A stretch of DNA of 12,457 nt, from NCBI GenBank assembly GCA_023212695.1, contig JALCCG010000440.1:1-12457 (forward strand), read 5' to 3'. Positions 1-7,476 of the stretch are shown piece by piece. A program made the translations under genes and the position numbers. This DNA is from Sporisorium sorghi (Eukaryota; Basidiomycota; Ustilaginomycetes; Ustilaginales; Ustilaginaceae). Positions within the stretch are counted from its first letter, which is position 1, and each line of letters opens with the position of its first letter. The notes under the pieces are model-generated. The model was not told where the DNA came from and searched no databases. It saw nothing but the letters and a program-made list of their open reading frames with translations.

Positions 1-720
1 ATTTCAAATGAGCTGCCTTCCAGCAGAGCCAGACACATCTCAAAAGTCAAACCCAGCCCTCGACAGGCTTGGAACCCAGCATCCTTTTTGCCAGCCTTCT
101 TGCAAGTCTCTCCTCCATTGCCACCTGCCTTTTTGCCCACCTTGCTGTTTGTCTTGCCATCAACCTTTTTTGTCCACTTTGCCTGCCAGCGGTCTGCCTG
201 TTTGTGCAATGTGGCAAGCCTCTTACAGTCCTCCTTTGAGCCAAATTCCATGACTGTGCCATCAGAGGAATACCAAGTCCGTGCAGTATGCACGCCAGGA
301 TCACCCCCTCTAATGAGAATGGGCTAGGGTAATGTTGAACCGAGCCTCCTAGCCTTGTGACCTGCTGCTGGCCTCAGCAATTTTGCATATAGCCATTGAG
401 GTCTTCGGACTTCAGGGGCTTACCAGTCCCAAGGATTGGTAGGCAGCTGACATTGTCCAGCAAGAAACTCAGGAGCAAACACGACCAGGCCCAAATTTGC
501 AATGAGGCGTCCAAGGGCTGGTGGCACAAGACCATACCAACCTGGAGTATGGCACACTTGTCTTGAGCTGCGTGCTGCTTGTGCCCATTGTAAAGCTTAG
601 CACTGAGGCACGGTTGCCGCTCAAAGCAGTCAAGGCAGTCAAAGAGCCACAAGAATCGACACCAGGCTTCTTGTTGGTGAGCATTTGACAGGCCCGGTAC
701 TCGTCGATGACTTGGAATGT
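1..720 (-). pseudogene. Possible decayed coding sequence of unknown family, running off the left edge
   Basis: Read on the minus strand, this stretch gives protein-like segments in changing frames. The first is around 720-655 (begins TFQVIDEYRACQML). Next is a segment around 660-540 in another frame with RFLWLFDCLDCFER. A third frame, about 596-423, includes PPALGRLIANLGLVVFAPEF and ends at a TAA (422-420). Last is a frame open from 323 to the window edge, with ARTWYSSDGTVMEFG followed by a Lys-rich part with repeated Lys-Lys pairs. No single frame joins them and stops lie between, so this would be a frameshifted relic or a gene with unrecognised introns. I do not recognise the family. A transposon-derived protein is possible, but I see no terminal repeats, zinc knuckle or catalytic motif. 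The segments could also be chance open frames. Confidence 0.25.
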
Positions 721-1204
721 GCTGGCTCTCGGGCTCACGGTTGTTTGCATTCTGGAGGAAGCCAGATTGCTTGGCATGGCACGGTTTGACCGACCAATGA
801 TGCAATGCTGTCAATGCTTGCGCAGAGACCGAGGGACAATTGTAGCATCAACGAGATGCGACAGAGGGCAATGCTGTGTTTGGCGGAACGCAGGATGTGG
901 TTGAAGAAAGATGACAGCTGCCGCAGAACGAGTCACTGCAATCAATCCTTGGCCGCTTCTCTCGTCGGCGAATTTCTGTGCCAAATGCTTGGCATTACAG
1001 ACCCCGATTCATTGGTCTGAGGCACCGTGTCACAAGAACCCTCGAAGAGCGTTGACTGCTTTGCTAGACACCATCACAATCCTCAAAGAATAGCAGTAGA
1101 CGGCTTCGACTACATTGGCACAGCAGAACGAAGTTTGTCCGCGTGGACAACCCTGGATCCTTTGCGTGGACGCCGACGGTACCGACTCGTGGTGAGCTGC
1201 GACC
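721..1204 (+). promoter_or_regulatory. Upstream (promoter) region of the antiporter gene
   Basis: There is no convincing gene here; the short frames on both strands lack recognisable motifs. By position it should hold the promoter and 5' leader of the antiporter that starts at 1205. A CCAAT pentamer is at 794-798, about 400 bases before the start, and no TATA box is evident at a sensible distance. The last bases before the ATG (GCGACC, then ATGG) give a strong Kozak context, with A at -3 and G at +4. Assignment as promoter is inferred from position only. Confidence 0.45.
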
Positions 1205-2962
1205 ATGGACGCACTCGCCTACACCTCTCCGTCGATCGATACCGTGCTCGTACTCGCATCGTACCTCTTACTCCTATCCATCTTCGGCCATGCTTTCCAA
1301 GAGCTTTTCTACGCAGGCATCTTGGGTCCCCTTGTACTCGGTGCCATCTACGCCCGACCCCTCGCCGACATCCTGCCATCAGATGTGCAATCCGCAGTAC
1401 TTTCGATCGGCTACCTGGGCCTGATCCTGCTCATTGTGCAGGGCGGCCTCGAGGCGCGCATTGACATCCTCTCCAGCCCGCGCAACTTTGCCGTCTCTGT
1501 GCTTGTTGGTGCGACGGGGGTGATGCTGCCCATCGGACTCAGCATGTCGCTTTTGCCGTTTGGGTTCGGCTACGGTTACCTGGAAAGCTTTGCGATCGGC
1601 GCCGCGCTGGCTTCCACCAGCCTGGGCACCACGTTTGCCGTGCTGAGCTCGTTCAATGGCTCGTCAGAAGCGTCCAGCAGAAGTAGCAGCACCGAAGACA
1701 ACGCAAGCAGCAGCGATGACGATGTCAAGCATGGCATCGCCAACACGCGCATCGGCGCCATCCTTATCGGCGCAGCGCTTCTTGATGATATCGTTGGTCT
1801 TGTCATCATAAGCGTCATCTCGACGCTCGGCCCAGCACAGGAAGGTGGTGGTCTCCGCACCATCGGGGCCTGGAAGATCGCCAAGCCTATCGTTTCGTCT
1901 GCGCTGCTGCTGATCGTGTCCTGGCTGCTGTCACGATTTGCACTTGGGCCAGCAGCCAGACTCTTGGCATCCCGAGTTGCGCAGTCATCGAGCAGCCACG
2001 CGATTGCAGAGCATCCATCCACCCGTTCGAGCACCACCTTTGTCTGCAAGGTCCGGGCACGCCTGCAGCGTGACCGTGGTGCTCAGCAGCTCTTGGCAGT
2101 GACGCTGCTCATCTCGACGGTGCTGGCATACTCGGTGATCAGCGAAGAGATCGGCTCGTCCCTCCTCATCGGTGCCTTTACTTCGGGAGCGATGATGAAG
2201 TACGTCTACACTTGCTTCACTCGCCGCCGCCAAGAAGATTCGAATCGCACCCGCAAGGACTCGCCGTGGTCCCCAGAATACCTCCTCTCCACCAGCACCT
2301 CGCTCGGGGTGGTCCAGGAGGTGATCCTCGTCCCCTTTTTCTTCTCGAGCATCGGATCCGCCATCCCGGTCAAGTTCATGTTCGACGGCACCACTGTCTG
2401 GCGCGGCGTGATCTTTGCGGGCCTCATGGCGTTTGCCAAAGTGTGCGCCGGAGGTTGGGTGTTTGTGGCCGACTGGATCGAGCAACGAGGCGTTAGACAA
2501 CGAGCTTTGAAAGCTGAGAGACAGAAAGAGGCGCGACGAGGAGCGGATGCACGCGATGGCAGCGGTGCAGTCGATGATGCGGGCCCGATCGAGATGCAGC
2601 CGCAAGGAAACAGCTCGGTCAGGGCACCCACCCTTGACGATCGTGTTGCCGGACCGGATGCTTACCCAGCAGACACCCCCAGTCGTCGAGGTGAACAACC
2701 AGACAGCGCACCCGTGTGGCCCGCGTCGCTGTTCCTGGGGATAGCGCTCATGTCACGCGGCGAAGTCGGCTTCCTCGTCATCAACATCGCCAGCCAGGGC
2801 GGACTCGTGAGCGAGCAGGCCTTCAACGTCGCCACCTGGGCCATTGTGCTCAATACGCTGGCTGGACCCGTATCGATCGGCATAATGATGCGCACGCAGC
2901 ATGGCCAGAACCTTTTGCAACGTGCTACGGGCAGCAACAGCCATGCGGGACGCTGGAGCTGA
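1205..2962 (+). CDS. CPA2-type monovalent cation/H+ antiporter
   Basis: A 585-residue integral membrane protein of the cation:proton antiporter-2 family (Na_H_Exchanger fold). It is expected to exchange Na+ or K+ for H+ at the plasma or an organelle membrane. Hydrophobic segments fill about residues 10-145, 180-250, 295-335, 365-425 and 505-565. Family landmarks are visible: an Asp-Asp pair in LLDDIVGLV (D194-D195) at the position of the ion-binding acidic pair, TSLGTT at 138-143, K412 in a late helix (AFAKVCAGGW), and SRGEVGFLVI (R518, E520) near the C-terminus. Two hydrophilic insertions stand out: a Ser/Asp-rich loop at about 150-176 and a charged loop at about 428-503 before the final helices. 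ATG 1205 is in strong context (ACCATGG) and directly precedes the first helix. No intron is needed. It converges on the kinase-hydrolase gene. The ion preference and membrane cannot be told from sequence. Confidence 0.92.
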   Translation: MDALAYTSPSIDTVLVLASYLLLLSIFGHAFQELFYAGILGPLVLGAIYARPLADILPSDVQSAVLSIGYLGLILLIVQGGLEARIDILSSPRNFAVSVLVGATGVMLPIGLSMSLLPFGFGYGYLESFAIGAALASTSLGTTFAVLSSFNGSSEASSRSSSTEDNASSSDDDVKHGIANTRIGAILIGAALLDDIVGLVIISVISTLGPAQEGGGLRTIGAWKIAKPIVSSALLLIVSWLLSRFALGPAARLLASRVAQSSSSHAIAEHPSTRSSTTFVCKVRARLQRDRGAQQLLAVTLLISTVLAYSVISEEIGSSLLIGAFTSGAMMKYVYTCFTRRRQEDSNRTRKDSPWSPEYLLSTSTSLGVVQEVILVPFFFSSIGSAIPVKFMFDGTTVWRGVIFAGLMAFAKVCAGGWVFVADWIEQRGVRQRALKAERQKEARRGADARDGSGAVDDAGPIEMQPQGNSSVRAPTLDDRVAGPDAYPADTPSRRGEQPDSAPVWPASLFLGIALMSRGEVGFLVINIASQGGLVSEQAFNVATWAIVLNTLAGPVSIGIMMRTQHGQNLLQRATGSNSHAGRWS

Positions 2963-3243
2963 AGAGGCGTCACACTCTCCATAGGTTCATTGGGACCTTT
3001 TCTCTTTCACAAAGCAACTCAAGAATTTGCACACACCAGCGAAGTGAGCATGTGCCATCAGCGTCCTCGGGGCGAGTTGGTCATCGTCGAGCCTCGGCGC
3101 ACGTTGACACACATTCTTTCGAGGCGATCAGAAATTGCATTGCGGTCTATTTGAGCATGGAATGATTGGAATGAACACGAAACATCAACTGAGCTTGCAC
3201 AATGAAAGAGCAGTCTTCTTCTGCGCACCGACATCCACGCATC
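2963..3243. other. Convergent intergenic region (two 3' ends)
   Basis: The stop of the antiporter (TGA, 2960-2962) and the stop of the opposite-strand gene (TAA, 3246-3244) are only 281 bases apart, so both 3' UTRs and poly(A) sites must lie here or overlap the neighbouring gene. I see no canonical AATAAA on either strand, which is common in fungi. There is no credible gene. Confidence 0.6.
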
Positions 3244-6200
3244 TTACGAGTTGGAGGGCGTCCAGACGTTGGTCTTGAGACCCGAACCGCCGCTCTTGTT
3301 GCTCTCCTCAAACGACTTGAGCAGCGTCGTAAGCTCCTTGCCGCTGCTCGTGCATCGCATCTTGGGCGTGAGCGGCTTGGCGGGAGCGTGGAACTTGCTC
3401 AGCGCAGGCGCGTCCGACGAGAGCTGCTGCTGCATGCCCGCCTGGCCACGCAGACGAGCCTCTTCGATGGTCATCTGAGGGAACGACGGATCCCGTGCAG
3501 AAGACTCGGATGCTTCTTCTTGCTGCTCCTTCTGCTTCTCTTGCCTTCTGCCCTCGCTGGTAGCTTCGGTGACCGCCTTGTCGTCCGTGCCGAGCGCTTT
3601 CTGCGCAATTTTGGCCGGCAGTCCTGCGGCTATGGCCTCGGTGGACCTGCGCTCTTCGCTCGATGGCCGTCCATCCAGCTCCCAATCCTCCTCGTCCGCA
3701 GGAAGAGCGCCTGCCTCTGCGTCGTCCTCGTCATCGTCGACGTTGCCGTCTGAACGCGAGTGCGGCAACGATACAATCTCGTTAATGCCGCCGTCCACCG
3801 CGTTGGAAGAGGTGCTGGGCGTGAGGGTGCCTCCAGGCGCCTGGCCCTTGGCAGCAGACGAGGCAGACTCGGATTGCTTCTCGCCCGTCGCTGGATTGGC
3901 CTTTTCGCCTTGCGGTGTCTGCATCGAGCCGCTGGCCATCTCCTTGTTGACAGCCGACTCGGTACGTTTGGTAGAAGCCGACGAGGATCGAGACTTGCCC
4001 CGCTTGTCGAGTGCGGTGCGCACAAAGTGTCTCGCACTCTGCAGCGCTTTGCGACTGGCGTCTAGGAACAGGAACGCCTGGAAGACGTGGACACAGTCTT
4101 CGTAGAGCTCGTGGCGAACGGCGACGCCCGACAAGGAAGCTTTGTGGGCAAGCAAAGTCACCTCGTCTCGCAGCACCTCGGCATCTCCACACTGGATGAG
4201 CAAGGGAGGCAGACCGTGCATGTCTCCGAACAGAGGAGACACGTACGGATGGGTGAGATACTTGTCGATGTTGTCCCCGAGATAGGCCCAGACTGGGTTC
4301 ATATGGTCGCCCGACTTGGGCATGGGCAGGTAGTCGAACTCGGCGTTGGTGTCCCAAGAGTCGCAGGACATGGTGAGGTCGACCCACGGGCTGAAGAGCA
4401 TGGCGCCGCTGGGCATCTCGTAGTCGTTGTCGCGGAGGTAGTACAGCAAAGCCAGAGCAAGTCCACCGCCAGCGCTGTCGGCACCAAGCACAATGTTGCT
4501 GGGCGGGATGCCGAGATCGTCGGTGAGACGGAAGTAGGAGGCGACGCAGTCGTGGAGGGCGCCTGGGAACTTAGTTTCGGGCGCGAGACGGTAGTTGATG
4601 CCAAAGACACGGCACTCGGTGTACTTGGAGAGCGAGATGGTGAGCGGACGATGCGTGGCGGCCGACATGACAAAGTAGGCGCCTCCGTGAATGTAGAGGA
4701 TAACGCGTTCCTTGCCCTTCTGTTTGCCGCTGCGCCACTCTGCCTGAAGGCGACGCCAGGTTTGCTTGCCGACGACCCACTCGGCGCTGATCTCGCGCTT
4801 GCCATCCTCGGCGGCATCGGCCTCCGCGAGGAAGCCGCGCAGGCCGCGCTTCTTGACGCGGAACGTCACAGGAGTGATGAGACCGTCCTTGGGTGTGGGG
4901 AGGAAGGCGCCCAAGTCGAAGAAGCTCTGCAGACCTTCGATGGAAGCAAATTCGGAATACGCGGCGACATCGCGCATGACTCTGGTAAAGACGGAGGTCT
5001 CGATACCCCACGACTTTTTTGCTGGGCCGTAGATGGCGTGCGAGGCGACGGCGGTGCCGATAGTGACGCCTTGCGAAACGAGGAAGGGCAGGTAGCGCCA
5101 AGCGTTGGTGAAAGTGAGTTTGGGCGGCTTGGTCATCTTGGCAGTTGGGTTGAGACGCGCTGAAGCTGGGACCTCGGTCTTTTTGTACTGGTCCAAGAGC
5201 GAAGTGAGCGTCTTTGTTGACTCGCTGTCTTTGCGATTGACGGTGCTACTGGCGCGACGAGGTTGGCTGGCCGAGGCGGCCGGTGGTGGGGCTGAGGGTC
5301 GGACGGTAGCTTCGGACTGGCCGGTAGATGAAGCGGTTGGGCTCGCCTCGCCTTGGGCCGCTGCATCGCTCTTGTCTTTGCTTTTGCTGGAGTCGACCTT
5401 TTGCTCGGCGGGCTGAGGAGAGGCAGTCGGATCAGGGCCGCGATTGATGGTGGATGCGGCGGCTTCTGCTACTGCTTCGGTACCAGACGCGCCGCCCTGG
5501 GCAGCATTGGATTCGGACGAAGATGCAGGACGGCCCCAGCTTTCAGGCATGATAGCCATCATGACGGTCAAGTCGAGGGCCATAGCAGAGTCGCCGCGCT
5601 CTTTAGTGCGTTCCTTCTCTGGGAGGCTGTGTACTTGAGGTGCAGGGTCGATTTCTGAAGGCTCCAGTGACATGGGCGCAGGTGCCTCGGATTCGGACGG
5701 TGCGGGAGCGCTGGCATCGGCGTCGACGGGATCGGGCAGGAGCGAATCGCCGCGTTTGTAGGACCGAATGTAGCTTGCGATGCTGAGCAGAGATTGCTGC
5801 TTCTGAGGCAAGGCATCGCCGTTCTGCTGACGAAGTGCGTGCAGTCGCTGCAGGTGATTGACGGCCTCGACGGCGGTGACGGCCTTTCGCAGCTTGCGCA
5901 TGGCGGTGAGGTTGCGGAGCGCGCGGTCCTTGAGGCAGGCGCCCTTTGCACTCTCCTCGTGGAGTGGTGGCAGATTGGCGAGCCAAGGGTGAGCAAGAGC
6001 CTCATGAGCCGTCATGCGCTTCTCGGCAGGGCAGAGACAACGGAGGATAAAGTCTTTGGCCGTGTCAGAGATCTCGGACCAGTACTCTGGCTCGAACTGA
6101 ACCTGCATCTTGATGATTTGCTGAAAGAGGGTGGGTTGATCTTCGCCATAGAAGGGCGTGTAGCCGCCCAGCAGTGCGTAGGCAATGACACCGCTGGACC

Positions 6201-7476
6201 AGATATCGACGGCAGCGTTGTAGCCCTTGCCAAGGAGCACCTCGGGTGAGACGTACTGAGGCGAGCCGCACGCGGACATGAGGAGGCCCTCGTCAGGGAT
6301 GAAGCGCGAGAGGCCAAAGTCGGAAATGACAATGTCGCTGGGGTCGGACTTGTCGCGCAAGAGGATGTTTTCGGGCTTGAGGTCGCGATGAATGATGTCG
6401 TGGTCGTGGAGGTATGCGACACCCTCGAGGATCTGCTTCATGATGTGACGTGCGTCCAGCTCGTTGTAGTGCACCTTTTCGACGAGACGGTCAAAAAGCT
6501 CGCCGCCGCGGCAGAGGTCGGTGACGATGAAGACGCCTTCTTTGGTCTCATAGAGGTCCCACATCTTGATGATGTTGGGATGCTCTACCTTGCCGAGGAT
6601 GGTGATCTCCTCCTTGAGCATCTTCTCGTTGCTGTCCTTGAGAGGCTTTTTGGCGATGATCTTGAGCGCACGCTGTGTGCCTGTGGATTTGTCGACGACG
6701 GCTTTGACAACGGCAAAGGAGCCTTGACCCAGGACCTGAGGTAGAACATCGTACTTTTTCGAGAGTTGGATGGGGAGAAGAGGAGTGCCGTCCTTTTCTG
6801 TCTCCTTGAACCAGGAGCGAAAGGCGTGGTGGAGGTGAGAGCCGACCATCCTGACCTGATCTCGCTTGGATGACGTCCTACGAGGGAGTGAGCCAGTCAC
6901 GAGTCCAGCCGAGTGCGTGCCGATGCGTTCGAGGTTGGGAGCCAGTTGAGGAGGTGGAGGAGAGGCGATGGGAACAGACTCGCCGGCGTCGAGGCGGTTG
7001 TGAGGATCCTTGTGACTGTTGCGCCTCTGAAAGATGTTGGAGAGACGCTGTCGAGGCGAAACCGACGAGTCAGAGGTGGTGGAATTGTCTGTCGTGGATG
7101 GACGAGTTTGGCGCGGTGGAGTGCGGTTTTGAAGGTGCGCGGCGAGAGAGCGATGGATGCCCCGAAAAGAGAGCGGAACAGCCGAGGTGTCTGCAGTGGA
7201 TTGGTGCTGCTGCTGACTGGTGACGTTGGCTGTGTTTGGCAACTTCGACGGAGAAGCCGAAAAGTAAACGGCACGAGAGGTGTTGGCACGCGGTGCGGCG
7301 TCTGGCTCCAGATGCTGGTGCTGCTGATCGAACGGCGCAGGGGTAGTGGCAGTGAGAGAGCTGGCTAGGGTTTGGGAGCGAGTGTCAGAGGACGACTCAT
7401 TGGTTGTAGAGGTGGTGGTGGTGGTGATGGGAAGAGGAGGAGGAGGTGTAGCGGATGCGAGTGAGGGATCGGCCAT
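3244..7476 (-). CDS. CaM-kinase-type Ser/Thr kinase fused to an HSL-like alpha/beta hydrolase
   Basis: One uninterrupted frame of 1410 residues. Residues 1-240 are disordered (Ser/Thr/Pro/Gln). A complete CaMK-group kinase domain spans about 242-499: glycine loop GQGSFAVV, Lys272 (ALKIIAKK), HRDLKPEN with Asp365, DFG with Asp386, activation-loop SACGSPQYVSPE. A basic helical stretch at about 514-546 (RALRNLTAMRKLRKAV) sits where CaM kinases carry their autoinhibitory/calmodulin-binding segment. Residues 550-780 are low complexity. From about 785 comes a hydrolase-fold-3 domain: hydrophobic segment 793-816, oxyanion HGG (H930), GADSAGG with nucleophile Ser1001, GDAEVLRDE with probable acid Glu1100, and His1130 (CVHVF). 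The tail is acidic (about 1245-1271). It probably phosphorylates Ser/Thr and hydrolyses a lipid or ester; substrates are unknown. ATG 7476 (AGCATGG) is the first in-frame ATG; the frame is closed upstream by TGA at 7581-7579. The alternative is two separate proteins, the second from ATG 5136. Confidence 0.83.
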   Translation of the reverse strand: MADPSLASATPPPPLPITTTTTSTTNESSSDTRSQTLASSLTATTPAPFDQQHQHLEPDAAPRANTSRAVYFSASPSKLPNTANVTSQQQHQSTADTSAVPLSFRGIHRSLAAHLQNRTPPRQTRPSTTDNSTTSDSSVSPRQRLSNIFQRRNSHKDPHNRLDAGESVPIASPPPPQLAPNLERIGTHSAGLVTGSLPRRTSSKRDQVRMVGSHLHHAFRSWFKETEKDGTPLLPIQLSKKYDVLPQVLGQGSFAVVKAVVDKSTGTQRALKIIAKKPLKDSNEKMLKEEITILGKVEHPNIIKMWDLYETKEGVFIVTDLCRGGELFDRLVEKVHYNELDARHIMKQILEGVAYLHDHDIIHRDLKPENILLRDKSDPSDIVISDFGLSRFIPDEGLLMSACGSPQYVSPEVLLGKGYNAAVDIWSSGVIAYALLGGYTPFYGEDQPTLFQQIIKMQVQFEPEYWSEISDTAKDFILRCLCPAEKRMTAHEALAHPWLANLPPLHEESAKGACLKDRALRNLTAMRKLRKAVTAVEAVNHLQRLHALRQQNGDALPQKQQSLLSIASYIRSYKRGDSLLPDPVDADASAPAPSESEAPAPMSLEPSEIDPAPQVHSLPEKERTKERGDSAMALDLTVMMAIMPESWGRPASSSESNAAQGGASGTEAVAEAAASTINRGPDPTASPQPAEQKVDSSKSKDKSDAAAQGEASPTASSTGQSEATVRPSAPPPAASASQPRRASSTVNRKDSESTKTLTSLLDQYKKTEVPASARLNPTAKMTKPPKLTFTNAWRYLPFLVSQGVTIGTAVASHAIYGPAKKSWGIETSVFTRVMRDVAAYSEFASIEGLQSFFDLGAFLPTPKDGLITPVTFRVKKRGLRGFLAEADAAEDGKREISAEWVVGKQTWRRLQAEWRSGKQKGKERVILYIHGGAYFVMSAATHRPLTISLSKYTECRVFGINYRLAPETKFPGALHDCVASYFRLTDDLGIPPSNIVLGADSAGGGLALALLYYLRDNDYEMPSGAMLFSPWVDLTMSCDSWDTNAEFDYLPMPKSGDHMNPVWAYLGDNIDKYLTHPYVSPLFGDMHGLPPLLIQCGDAEVLRDEVTLLAHKASLSGVAVRHELYEDCVHVFQAFLFLDASRKALQSARHFVRTALDKRGKSRSSSASTKRTESAVNKEMASGSMQTPQGEKANPATGEKQSESASSAAKGQAPGGTLTPSTSSNAVDGGINEIVSLPHSRSDGNVDDDEDDAEAGALPADEEDWELDGRPSSEERRSTEAIAAGLPAKIAQKALGTDDKAVTEATSEGRRQEKQKEQQEEASESSARDPSFPQMTIEEARLRGQAGMQQQLSSDAPALSKFHAPAKPLTPKMRCTSSGKELTTLLKSFEESNKSGGSGLKTNVWTPSNS

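Noticed and set aside
88..327. Small plus-strand frame with hydrophobic N-terminus and Cys residues, superficially like a secreted effector
   Set aside because: Its hydrophobic Leu/Phe run is the complement of Lys-rich codons on the other strand. There is no clean signal peptide and no promoter evidence.
310..423. GTAAGC at 423-418 (minus) as a 5' splice site joining the segments in 1-600
   Set aside because: Tested acceptors at 310, 324 and 349 give either a stop at the junction or soon after, or the wrong downstream frame, so no clean spliced model resulted.
1985..2698. 237-codon minus-strand frame inside the antiporter gene
   Set aside because: The plus-strand frame carries the family motifs; the antisense frame has none and ends within the gene.
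4087..5163. 358-codon plus-strand open frame opposite the hydrolase domain
   Set aside because: It is the mirror of a well-supported coding frame in GC-rich DNA and shows no recognisable domain.
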